From the NCBI GenBank assembly GCA_029990175.1, contig JARKIP010000042.1, positions 992,001 through 1,056,000 of the forward strand: a stretch of DNA of 64,000 nucleotides. The letters run 5' to 3'. This stretch comes from Petunia secreta. Lineage: Eukaryota > Streptophyta > Magnoliopsida > Solanales > Solanaceae. The position numbers and the translations under genes were made by a program. The notes beneath the pieces are model-generated. The model was given only the letters and a program-made list of their open reading frames with translations, was not told the origin of the DNA and searched no databases. Positions 54,834-64,000 of this stretch are shown piece after piece; position 1 is the first letter of the stretch, and every line of letters starts with the position of its first letter.

Positions 54834-57767
54834 TGTAATCACCTAATTTTGGCACGAATACAGAAAAATTGCTCAAAATAGCTGTGTTAGATTCTTAGAA
54901 TTTTGGCCGAATTTTTCTAAAATTTTAGTCTTTTATTTTAACTAAAATTGTCATTAATTGGGTTGAAAAATATGAAAATTACCAAAAATTACTTGTTATG
55001 TGTTTTGATTGTGATTCTATGTTTTAATTGTGATAGTATTGTAAATTTATGTGGTTTTAATTGTAGTAAATTATGTATGTTTTAAAAAGTTTAGAGTCTT
55101 TAATGGCCATTGGTAGAAATATATGTAGCCTAATCCTAAACCCGGTCCAATAAACCAAAGCCCTAGATATAAAAGCTCTCTTTCCCCATTTTTCATCACT
55201 CACACCACCTAACCCTTTGGCTTGGCCAAACCTTGGCCAAATTTTCCCTCCACATCAGAAAAATCCCGCCACCCCTCTCCGCTGCGGCTCCGCCGTCTTC
55301 ACCGCCGGACCACTGCCTTCCGGTGGCAAAAAAATTACAAACTATACCATTCCGGAAAGCAGTCGAGCCTCTCCATCTATTTATGCTATTTTTTTTATCC
55401 AAATCATAGCCATTTTTCGCAGATCAAGCCTCAAAGTTTCGATCAAACTTGAACTCCGGCGAGTTTTCCTTTTTCCCGGTAAGTGTTTGGTATTTCCTTT
55501 CTCTCTCACCCTCTTCTATCACTTTCCATACCCTATTTTCTCAAGATTCTTATTTTTTTCCCCTCTTTTCTTGCTCGTGTTTTTTTTTTGTTTTGTTATG
55601 GTACTTACTTTCTTGCTTTTTTTTTCTTCTTTATTTTGTGATGTTGATTGTTTGTTGATGACCGTGCTATGATGCGTTTTGAGGGCTGTTCTATGATGTT
55701 TGGGGGATGCTATAATGAGGTTTAAGGCCTGTTATGATGATGATGTTTGGTGGCTGATTATGAAGCCATCTAAATGGCGAATTCGGGACAACGGGGTTCC
55801 ATTTGTGGCATTGGTGATTTGCGGGCTGTTATGACGATTTTTTAAATGATGTGGTGAAGCTTGTGGGGACTAATTTGATTTTTTCCAGTAATTAGAACTC
55901 TTAAAAATCTGAGTTTGGACTCTATTAGCTTAATTTAGAATCTAGTTGTATCTTTGGTTAATTGCAAGTTTAGTATGGTTTGTTTAGTTAAGCTATGAAG
56001 CATAATTTAGTTTAAAAATCATATTGTAATTTTGTTTGGGGGGCTATTTTGGTTAGTTTAGTTGGGTTTGTTGATGTAACGGGTTGTCCTTTGAAAGGAC
56101 AACCTACTTTTTCAGCTTTTAGGACAGCATAGGGTGGCTGAAAAGATGTCATAGGGCTGTTGTACTATTTCTGAAAATACTCAAGTATAGGGGTGTGGGC
56201 TTGTACTTTTGTATAAGTATACACTCCATATTTTGGCCCCAATTTTTAGCTATATAAGGGTGCATTTACTCCTTATTTAAAACAACAACTACTTGCTGAA
56301 AAAACTGGTAGAGAAAGAGAGAAAATAAGGAAGTGAAAGAAGAGAAATATTTAGTAAATTAAGTGTAGGGGTTTAGAACCAAAAGGCATCAACACTAAGA
56401 GCTTTTTTGGGGTATAAACTTCAAAGTTTCAAGTCAATTTTAAGGTGTAAAGGGGCTGCCTAGTTGCTGATTTTTTTGGAACAAAAGTTGCTTGCTTTTG
56501 GCTTTGGTTTGCTATTTTCATTTGCTTCCTAGTTTAGAAATTTCTACACAAGGTTAACACAAATTAACCTTGTACTTATGTTGAACTTTTGGCTATGAAA
56601 AGTGATTAAAAATCAGCATGTTCAAAGTTTTTGAAAATCTTGTTCTATATGATGTTAATTAGTGTCTTGATGAGCTTAGTTGTTGGGCTAAATGAAAATG
56701 ATCAAAGTCTCGTTCATTGTTTTTTCTTCCTTATAAGTTTATATTATTGTTTCTAGACATATATGAACGTTTTAGCATATGTATCTTGGCAGAAAAATAA
56801 ATGTCAACTTAAAATGAATAAATATTTAAGTTTTCGCATGTTAAAATTTGAATAACTATGAATGAGTAGGGAAAAATTAGGACATAAGCGCAAAGTTAAT
56901 AAAGTTTATAATCCGGAACGAATAGGAAATTGCTTAGGACGACTCTTTTATCTTTTAAAAATCTGGCCACTCATAATATTTGCAATGATCATTATTTGTG
57001 CAGAAATGAAAAGATGACTAGTTTTTGCAAACAAGATTTTAATGTGGCCTGTTGATGCAAACAGTTTTGGCCCAATCACAGCAGTAAAGCACGTAGGTTT
57101 TCAAGCTCTTCCCTTTGTGTAAACAATCCAAACTCGTTCCAATTTAACAAATAGCCTACAACATATATATGCTTTCACAATCCATATTTTTTTTAATTAA
57201 TAAAGTCAAATTTGGGAGTCCCAATTTATCACTTAATAAACTTAGTGTTTGCACTTAACTAAATCAATTAGGCAAACTAAATAGGATCGAGAAGACTTCC
57301 ACGATTGCGCGTAATAATAAAGTATGATCAGCGATCTACTTACTAGGCAAAACGAAATCAAATGATAGTCACAAGTTTGCGCTAAAGTATACCCAGCGGG
57401 TTACTTAATACAATTTTGGTTAAATAAATGAAAGCGTAATTTTAAATGAACGGCAAAGATATAACAACCACGTTTTAAAAAAAATTAAAACGCGACAATA
57501 AAGCAACTGTGCTCGGCACAGGACTCGAGGGTGCCTAACACCTTCCCGAGAGTCAACTGAGGACCTTTCCCGAATCTCTGACTCAGACCTTTAGACGAGT
57601 CAAGGGTGTTCCAGGTACACCACTTTGGTGACTTGGCACACCTTTAATTTATCAAGTAGCGACTCCGAATTCTCTTAAAATAATAGTGTACCTTTAACAC
57701 CCGTCCTAACCTTTTAAATATGGAATTCTATTAACTTAGTTTTGTGTTGTAAAAAAGGGTCGTGACA
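54834..57767 (+). repeat. 5' LTR of Ogre B
   Basis: Begins TGTAATCACCTAATTTTGGC, a decayed form of the TGTTGACACCCAATTTTG start of this lineage, and ends GGGTCGTGACA three bases before the primer site (2934 bp). It includes a CT/GC-rich block (55190-55330), a TATA box (56251) and near the end a block also found in LTR A. The short frame at 55217-55672 lies in the CT-rich part and ends in a run of Phe and Leu; I do not regard it as a gene. Confidence 0.6.
56251..56260 (+). promoter_or_regulatory. TATA box of the Ogre B LTR
   Basis: TATATAAGGG followed by TGCATTTACTCC and an A-rich leader. Likely transcription start of the element about 30 bases downstream. Confidence 0.5.
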
Positions 57768-57770
57768 GCT

Positions 57771-57788
57771 TGGCGAATCCGCTGGGGA
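57771..57788 (+). promoter_or_regulatory. primer binding site (tRNA-Arg type) of Ogre B
   Basis: TGGCGAATCCGCTGGGGA, one mismatch to the Ogre primer site TGGCGACTCCGCTGGGGA. Confidence 0.75.
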
Positions 57789-59496
57789 AATAAGTGAAAA
57801 CTAGAATCTCCAGCTTTGATAAAATTGTCGCATGTTTTAATTTATTAAATATTTGGTTGTTATATTCTTGCTGTTATCACATGAAAAATTGAATGTTACT
57901 GATTTTGATATTGTTGAACTGTATATAAACGGTCTTCTCCCGCAACCCTCTGAGTCTCTGAAACACACGCACACGTGCACTTACCATATTGCTTGTGGCA
58001 TCTCGGACTTTTTACTAAATTATCCATGATTTAGGAGTAAGGCGTGACGGGGTTTCAGGCCGGACACACTGTTTCCGGATGGCCCTGATGCGCTTTCCGC
58101 TCGGTTTGTCCACCAGATATTTTCAGCCAGTTTAGACACTAAGTCAGTTGTGTCACCTAGAGTTAAACCTTTAGGCCCAATTATCTGCATCATATTTGAC
58201 TTAATGAGGTGCGGTACACCGGTATTGCACTTGTCTAGGCTGACCCCTTTGTGTCAAGATGAGCCCGTGTCCCGAAAAAACACATTATTGGCATCTTATG
58301 TGGTGCATTTATTATAGAAAAAGGGTTGTTATGCTGACTGGTCACCGGAGGTGGGTGTTAAATTTTGAAAAAAAAAAGTGAAAAATGAAAAAATGGGTTT
58401 AGTCCCGTGTCTCAAAATATCTTTAGTTGTCATTTTACGCCGCTATAATGGCGAATTATTTTCAAGAACTTTTAGAGTATAATTTTGTGTCCGGGTTTGG
58501 TCTCAAGTATTAGAAAATAATTTGTCATAGTTTTGCGCCGTTATAGTTTTGCGCCGGCATAATGGCGAAATTTTGGGACCCTTTTGTCTTTGAGTCTGTG
58601 CCAAAGTTAAGTCCATATTTTTGGAAAGTAATTTATCGGGGTTTTACGCCGTTATAATGGCCAATTTTTGTAAACCAATTTTGCATCTAATTCTTGCAAT
58701 ATTTTGTGTCTTTGTGTTGTCATAATGGCCAAATTTCGTAAATACTCTAAGATTCTTTTTCGAATTAGATCAAATAGTTTTGTTTCAAAAAATTGTGTCC
58801 ATCTTTGTGTTGCCATAGTGTCCGATTTTGGAATCGCCTTTCGGATAAAAAAAATATAGTTTGTTTCATAATCTGTTCTTAAGTTCCGTTAGAACCTCCC
58901 TCGGGTTGAGTCTTAAATTTTTCAAAAAAAAAAAAGAAGTTATTTTAGAGTCCCACTTTACTTTGTATTGTATTTTCTCAAGGTCAAGATAGGGTACAGA
59001 CGATAAATTGCAATTAGCTAAGTTTTATTTTGCGTCAATCCTCGTGGAATAATCTGACTCCGCTAAAATGTCGAGTCTCATTATTTTCACTGTCCGGGTG
59101 TACCCACCCAATGTGTCAGTTTGTATATATATTTTGACTCGTGTATCACGTTAAGCAGTTTATTTTGAGTCTGTCTCGTGTCGTTTGTCTAAATTATGTT
59201 TTTGTGATAGAAAAAGAGGTTAAAAAATCAAAAAAATTATCCAAGTTTGTCCTTGTTCTAATTACGTTCCAGTTACAATTTTGTTCTGATTTTTCTCAAA
59301 GCTCGTAAGCAATCTTTGGGGGATAAGGGCGATATATGCGGCATATGCCGTGAACCTTTTCGGGATGATGCATAACAACCTTAGGCTTGTCAGTGTGCAT
59401 TTCTGTGCTACCCCAATTTGTTTACCTTAGCATTTGGAGTTCTACGGTGACTGGACAAGCATTCTTGCATCCCTCCCTGCAGTCGTACCAACCACA
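57789..59496 (+). other. leader of Ogre B with degenerate tandem repeats
   Basis: 1.7 kb, no ORF. Between 58430 and 58840 a unit of roughly 70-110 bp recurs about five times (TTTTACGCCG.TATAATGGCGAATTTT at 58433, 58535/58548, 58640, 58715 and 58808). No trace of the DUF7745-like ORF of element A is visible. Confidence 0.6.
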
Positions 59497-61326
59497 ATGG
59501 CTGAGGAAATTGAGAACTCTGAGTTGGCTCTCTCGGCTGAGCAACAGGCTAAGATGGCTGAGGATTTTACAAGTTTGAAATAAATGATGATGGAAATGTG
59601 CCGTAACTTTACGGCAACACATCCCTCTCCTGTTCCTACTGGTATCGAATGTTTCGTGCCAAACGCTCAGCCACCTGGGTAAAGGAAATCTACAGTTGTT
59701 GAGGGATCCCATTACCCTCCAAGCTTTGGTACACATCTAGGTTCTAATAACAATGAAGCCGGACCCTCTAATGTACAAACGGGGGAAAATTTCCACATCA
59801 TGGAAAACAGCTCCCACCCCAGGCTCCTATCCTAGCATTCTTAGTTCCTAGGAGACCCACTTTGCAACGGTCGAACATCGACTCATGATTGAGGACCAGG
59901 GATCAACAATTTAGCTGAGCTAAGGGGAATATCTTTCTCCAAACCGAGTCATATGATCTGAGATATAATCCACAATCACATGCTGATGTTGATAGGTTGG
60001 GAAAGAAAAAAGGAATGATTTTGCTCGAAAATTGAAAAGCCTGGAGCAAGCTATGAAAAACATAAAGGGCCACGGGGGCAAGGTTAATGTTTCATACAAA
60101 GACCTGTGTTTGTTCCCACATGTGCCTTTACCTTAAGGTTTCACTGTACCCAATTTTGATCTATACATCGGGCAAGATGACCCAAGAATCCACTTGAAGA
60201 TTTACCTAAACAAGATGAGAGGCATTGGAATAGATGAGTTGTTAATGGCGTACTTTGCTGACAGTTTGGGAGGACATGCAGAATGGTTTATCCAGCAAGA
60301 TGTTTCAAAATAGGTCACTTTTGATTACATGGCCAACGCCTTCCTAAATCACTTTTAGTTCAAAATAGAGGCTTCTCTTGACCTTTCTTCTTTGAAGACG
60401 ATCACAAAGAAACCAAATGAATGTTTCAAAGAGTATGCCTACAGATGGCGCGAACAGGCAGCGCGTGTCAGCCCTCTGATACCTGATGAGAAAATGGTCA
60501 AAGAATTCATTGAAGTGCTTGATGAGACATATAACCAAGCAATGGCCTCTGCCATCGAGAAGAAATTCAGTGAAGTTGTGCGAATTGGAGATCTGATTGA
60601 AAGAGGAATCAAGCCTGGGAAGATTGTCGATTCAGCAACTCTGAGAGCCACCACCCAGGCATTGCAATCAGGATTCAATGGTCTTGGCAAGAAAAAGAAT
60701 GATGATGTGGCCATGGTAGGTTCGAGTGCAAGAACTTGGAGTGAGAAAAGGAAACAAGCAGACCCATTCAAACCAACCACAAATGCACCCTTCACAATAC
60801 TACTTCTCCCCCATAAAATCCACAATACTTCATCCTTCCACCCCAATATTCAGTTCACGCAGCACAACCATATGTTCCATTATCATTTTATACATAATGG
60901 CATGTTCCACCCGCGCAACCTATAAACAACATTCACAAAGTTTCACACATCCAATTTCAGGCTCCACAGAACCCTACTTATCAACTAAAGGGCTCTCCTA
61001 GTTTTCGCCCAAGAGCGAATTGTGAGAAGGTGCATCAAGAGAAAAAGATTGAGTTCACATTAATTGGGGAATCTTATGTCGATCTCTTTCAGAAGTTGCA
61101 AACCTTTGGCGTATTGAAACCGATCAATGGGAGAATGCATCCTAGGGATATGGTGGATGATTCTCGTCAGTGCGCTTATCATTTGGGCGCATCAGGGTAT
61201 GACACAGAGGATTGTCATTTTCTCAAGAAGGACATCCAAGCTTTGATAGATACAGGCCATATCCAAGTTGAGGGGTCAGAGATAACAAACACTGTTCAGA
61301 ACCCATTGCCAATCCTTGATGCATAA
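59497..61326 (+). pseudogene. gag of Ogre B
   Basis: The frame starts MAEEIENSELALSAEQQAKM at 59497 with a stop at 59579. The capsid-like region appears in pieces: VPNFDLYIGQDDPRIHLKIY (60148 on) and ADSLGGHAEWFIQQD, then a long frame 60392-60925 with ECFKEYAYRWREQAARVSPL, KEFIEVLDETYNQAMASAIE and RIGDLIERGIKPGKIVDSAT. A further frame (61030-61326) holds DLFQKLQTFGVLKPINGRM and the zinc-finger-like CAYHLGASGYDTEDC with KKDIQALIDTGHIQVEG. Motif order equals that of gag A, giving strong support for the lineage. At least five stops or frameshifts disable it. The frame ends at 61326 with no protease behind it. Confidence 0.8.
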
Positions 61327-62192
61327 GTGTGGTATATTGGCCTTGACTTGCGACTGAACGACTGGGAAGCCCTGTAGCTTGTGTTGTTATGCTTTCTGTG
61401 TACCTGATTATCTAAGGGTTTTAATCCAAGTGCATTACTTTGCTCATTTTGATGTTAAAACCCTTCTATCTTTATTTCAATGAAAAGCGAGATCTACCTC
61501 TCATCTCAACATTCTGTCCATATTCTTCTTGATCTTGTCTTTTTAGTTTTTCTATTTTGTATTTTGTCGGCCTTAATAATATGACATGTGTGCGAAATTC
61601 ATTTCTTGATCTGAACACGCCGTCGAACTTTGTATCACTGAACCATTTAGAGAATGAGAAAGAATATGACAAGGGAGGTGCGGTAAAAGATCAAAATCAT
61701 CTACAAATCATTTTTGGATGAAGTCGAACTACCATTTTTAGGATCATTGTGGAGGAAAATCGAGGATACCGGGTGGATCAAGTCCTGTCTCTACGTGTAA
61801 CTTATGATCGAGACATTTTGTTGTATATTTGTGCGAGGCATTCTCAGTTCGGGATGACGAACGGCTTTCGTTTCTACTACCAAAACACTTTATCAATTTG
61901 CTAGCCCTTTGAGCCTTGTGTATATTTTTTTCTTTCAATTACCCTCCTTTGGACTCAATATTATTTTACTATTTAAAAAAAACAAAAACAACAACGCAAA
62001 AGCTAGCATTAAGTTGCTAGAGCTACGTCTAACCTGATTACTCTCAAAAGGATACGTAGGCAACCATTCGGGTGCGGTCATAACAGTGAAAAGTTTATTT
62101 TTTCCTGTTTCATATTTGACGCAAAACTTGCCTCCAAGTTTGCGGCCAACGTCAAAAGAAATTTAGATCCCCATTTTATGCTAAACTAGAGC

Positions 62193-62256
62193 AGAAGTTT
62201 GTTTTTATTTTATTTCATATATAAAATATAATAAAATAAAATAAAAACAAACTTCT
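62193..62256. repeat. perfect 23-bp inverted repeat (hairpin)
   Basis: The left arm 62193-62215 begins AGAAGTTTGTTTTTATTT and the right arm 62234-62256 is its exact reverse complement, with an 18-base AT-only loop apart from one C. The RNA would form a long A-U-rich stem. Confidence 0.9.
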
Positions 62257-63367
62257 ATTATTTTTGTATCATCTATTCACATGTTTCATGAGATGTTTGG
62301 CATACCAGTCTCGAAGTCTGGGAAGAAACTCAAAGTGCTCCAGTTTATCCTAAACTAGAGCAGAAGTTTTTTTAAGGAAAAGAGAGAAAGCCAATATTCT
62401 TTTGCTTTCTTTGCGTTCATCTCAAGGGAGAGTCTTAATATCTCATTTTTCATATCAGAGAATATCCCCAAAAAAAAAAAAAAAATCCTCAATTTTCACT
62501 AAACTAGGGCAATGTTTTGTTGTTATTTTTCAAGAATTGATTTCAAAGGTTGTACAGACACCCAATTTTGTTTATTTTAATTTTTAAAGAGATGGTTTCA
62601 GTGGTTGCAACGTTCATCCAGTCATCATATGAGATGTTGTTTTTTAAGCCTTTTTGTCAATTCTTTCAAACCCAACCAAATCCTAGCGATCCAAATAAAG
62701 AACTTTCCGACCGATCTTTGAGAATGTAGCGCATTGATGTACAATCAATATATGAGTCTGCTCGGGGAAGTCGAAGTTTATTTTGATCATTGCAACCAAG
62801 AGATGGGAGTAACAGTTGCCATTAGGACAGAAACTTCTGTGAGAGGTCAAAATAAGGGATGACGGATTAACTCAAAAAGAAAGAGGAGAAAGACAAGATC
62901 AACCGAAAAAGGGGATAAGAGGTCCAAAATAAAAAGAGAGAGAAAAATGAATCCTTTTGGTGAAAACCTGAAAGGGCGCCATAGGACCATTGTGAGGAAA
63001 AAGATCAAAGATAGAGACTAGTTGGTGAAAACCCGAAAGGGCACCACTAGTTGAATGAGGGATATCTGGTTTCTCATCATGATTGGACTAAGCAAGAAAT
63101 TGCCTCTAGATTGTCGAACTGGGGCAAAATCAAGGATAGATCATGTTTAAAAGGTCAAGACTTTATTCCAAGATGTATGTCATGTTCATTGAGTTCGTCA
63201 TTTCACCCCTAAATAATTTTTCTTTCTATCTTTCAAGGACATCTTTCGTTCGATGTCTCCTCTTTGAATTTCTTCAATTTATCTTTACCTTTTTTGTCAC
63301 TCCTCTCCTTTGATATCATTGAAACAAGCAAATAAAGTTTTGCAAAGCTTGTTTACAGGTTTCTCAG

Positions 63368-63610
63368 TTGTACCAGATCATTTTCGGGAACCAACGAGCA
63401 ATGGAAGCTCGTGCCACACCTCGGCATGAGAATGACACACCAAGATTGTACCAGAAAAGTCACCATGGAATGACATGTTATTTCTACCAAGGATTGACTA
63501 AAGATTGGGAGAAACTATTTGGCATTGGTGGACTTTTAGGTGTATCACACATCAACAATATCAAGATATTGTTTGAACAAGAACCCCAAGTTTATTTTGC
63601 GAGGACATGA
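63368..63610 (+). other. 80-codon open frame in Ogre B, unrecognised
   Basis: Frame beginning MYQIIFGNQRAMEARATPRH and containing YFYQGLTKDWEKLFGIGGLL. I do not recognise it. It lies in the post-gag repeat region and is followed by stops in all frames; it may be a remnant of coding sequence or chance. Confidence 0.2.
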
Positions 63611-64000
63611 TTCAGGGCCTATATAGCCATGATGAAGAAAGCCATTGTGATATTATCTACATTGCCAGCAAGATCAAGGATCACATGAATCGGGAGCATT
63701 TGTTCTAAGTTTTAGACAAAATCCCATTTTTAAAAAATGGCTGGGGTTTTCAAATCTCCAAACAAGACCCCATTAAGATAATGGGTTAGAGTTTGCAGCT
63801 TTCAAGTCAAAGCCACATGTGAAAAATGTGTGGACTATACAGCTTCCAAACATGAGCTAATCATGAGCAGGTGAATAGAGAGGACATAACTCACTAGGAA
63901 GATGTCAACCACAATAACATGCTCCCCCAAGATAATGCGAAAGTCTCCTTTTCAAGTCAGTTTTCACTAAAAGATAGCGCACACTTCTTCTCGCGTCGGT

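Larger units (their letters stand above)
54834..64000 (+). mobile_element. Tat/Ogre-type Ty3/gypsy element B, incomplete at the right edge
   Basis: A 2.9-kb LTR is followed by a tRNA-Arg-type primer site, a 1.7-kb leader, and a gag homologous to that of element A. There is no extra ORF between leader and gag and no protease, RT or integrase after gag within the next 2.7 kb, although post-pol-like repeat blocks are present. A large deletion of pro-pol is the simplest reading. The 3' LTR lies outside the window. Confidence 0.75.
61327..64000 (+). other. Ogre B region after gag: non-coding, with post-pol repeat blocks
   Basis: No protease, RT or integrase motif is visible on either strand. It contains AGGATACGTAGGCAACC (62049-62065), a wording seen in many Solanaceae Tat-type elements, and three copies of CTAAACTAG.GCA.A.GTTTTTT (62180, 62350, 62502). 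It also has two copies of TGAAAAC..GAAAGGGC.CCA (62959, 63026) and a strong inverted repeat (62193-62256). These look like the untranslated part between pol and 3' LTR, brought close to gag by deletion. The A-rich run at 62470-62485 is low complexity. Confidence 0.5.

Noticed and set aside
55217..55672. 151-codon plus-strand frame after a TATA-like TATAAAAG
   Set aside because: It sits in the CT-rich part of the Ogre B LTR; the translation ends in low-complexity Phe/Leu runs. No similarity that I can name.

Overview
This is nuclear DNA from a flowering plant, most likely a eudicot of the nightshade family (Solanaceae). The evidence is the set of repeat families present: Tat/Ogre-type and chromovirus Ty3/gypsy elements, an extra DUF7745-like ORF, LTRs with 'gcggaatactcctgc' arrays, Stowaway MITEs and an RTE LINE. 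The family-level call is inference. I see no intact host gene, no rRNA or tRNA gene and nothing prokaryotic. Almost the whole window is a stack of decayed, nested transposable elements.

Layout. (1) 1-16736, minus strand: a Tat/Ogre-type element (A) running off the left edge. In its own reading order it has a long LTR (16736 down to 7060), a tRNA-Arg-type primer site, two successive DUF7745-like extra ORFs, gag and protease. Its LTR is split by a 5.4-kb non-autonomous DNA transposon (7545-12965) packed with short palindromes. (2) 16.78-18.76 kb: the 3' end of a Ty1/copia element (RNase H, polypurine tract, 3' LTR). (3) 19.3-22.4 kb: a LINE/SINE-type 3' tail, a possible solo LTR, and a 5'-truncated RTE-like LINE with a 12-bp target duplication and an expanded TA tract. 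(4) 22840-23024: the first part of a probable NHL/LEA_2-type gene, cut off by the next element. (5) 23025-40655, plus strand: a Ty3/gypsy element (tRNA-Lys primer site, gag, protease, RT with its core deleted, integrase, antisense ORF, truncated 3' LTR). It is interrupted in the protease region by a complete non-autonomous Athila-like element (25345-30568) and in the antisense ORF by a 2.7-kb solo LTR (34637-37367). (6) 40656-42690, minus: copia gag/protease remains split by a hAT-like element. (7) 44126-53618: a second copy of the palindrome-rich DNA transposon, carrying a further insertion that itself holds a complete 7.6-kb chromovirus-like element (45561-53184). (8) 53.7-54.8 kb: a Stowaway MITE and a minus-strand copia LTR with its primer site. 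(9) 54834 to the right edge, plus: Tat/Ogre-type element B (2.9-kb LTR, primer site, gag) that lacks the extra ORF and seems to have lost pro-pol.

How it fits together. The nesting can be read from target-site duplications: TTTGT/TTTGC for the Athila-like element, CTCTC for the solo LTR, CTTGTAAG for the hAT, GTAAC/GCAAC for the chromovirus, ATTAACATT and AGACTTTACC for the two palindrome-rich transposons, and TA for the MITEs. In three cases the reading frame of the invaded ORF resumes exactly across the insertion. No element looks autonomous. The chromovirus pro-pol keeps one frame for about 2.7 kb but carries at least ten stops, each one transition away from a sense codon, which fits methylation-linked decay. 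The most unusual item is the palindrome-array DNA transposon family (two copies), which I cannot assign to a named family.
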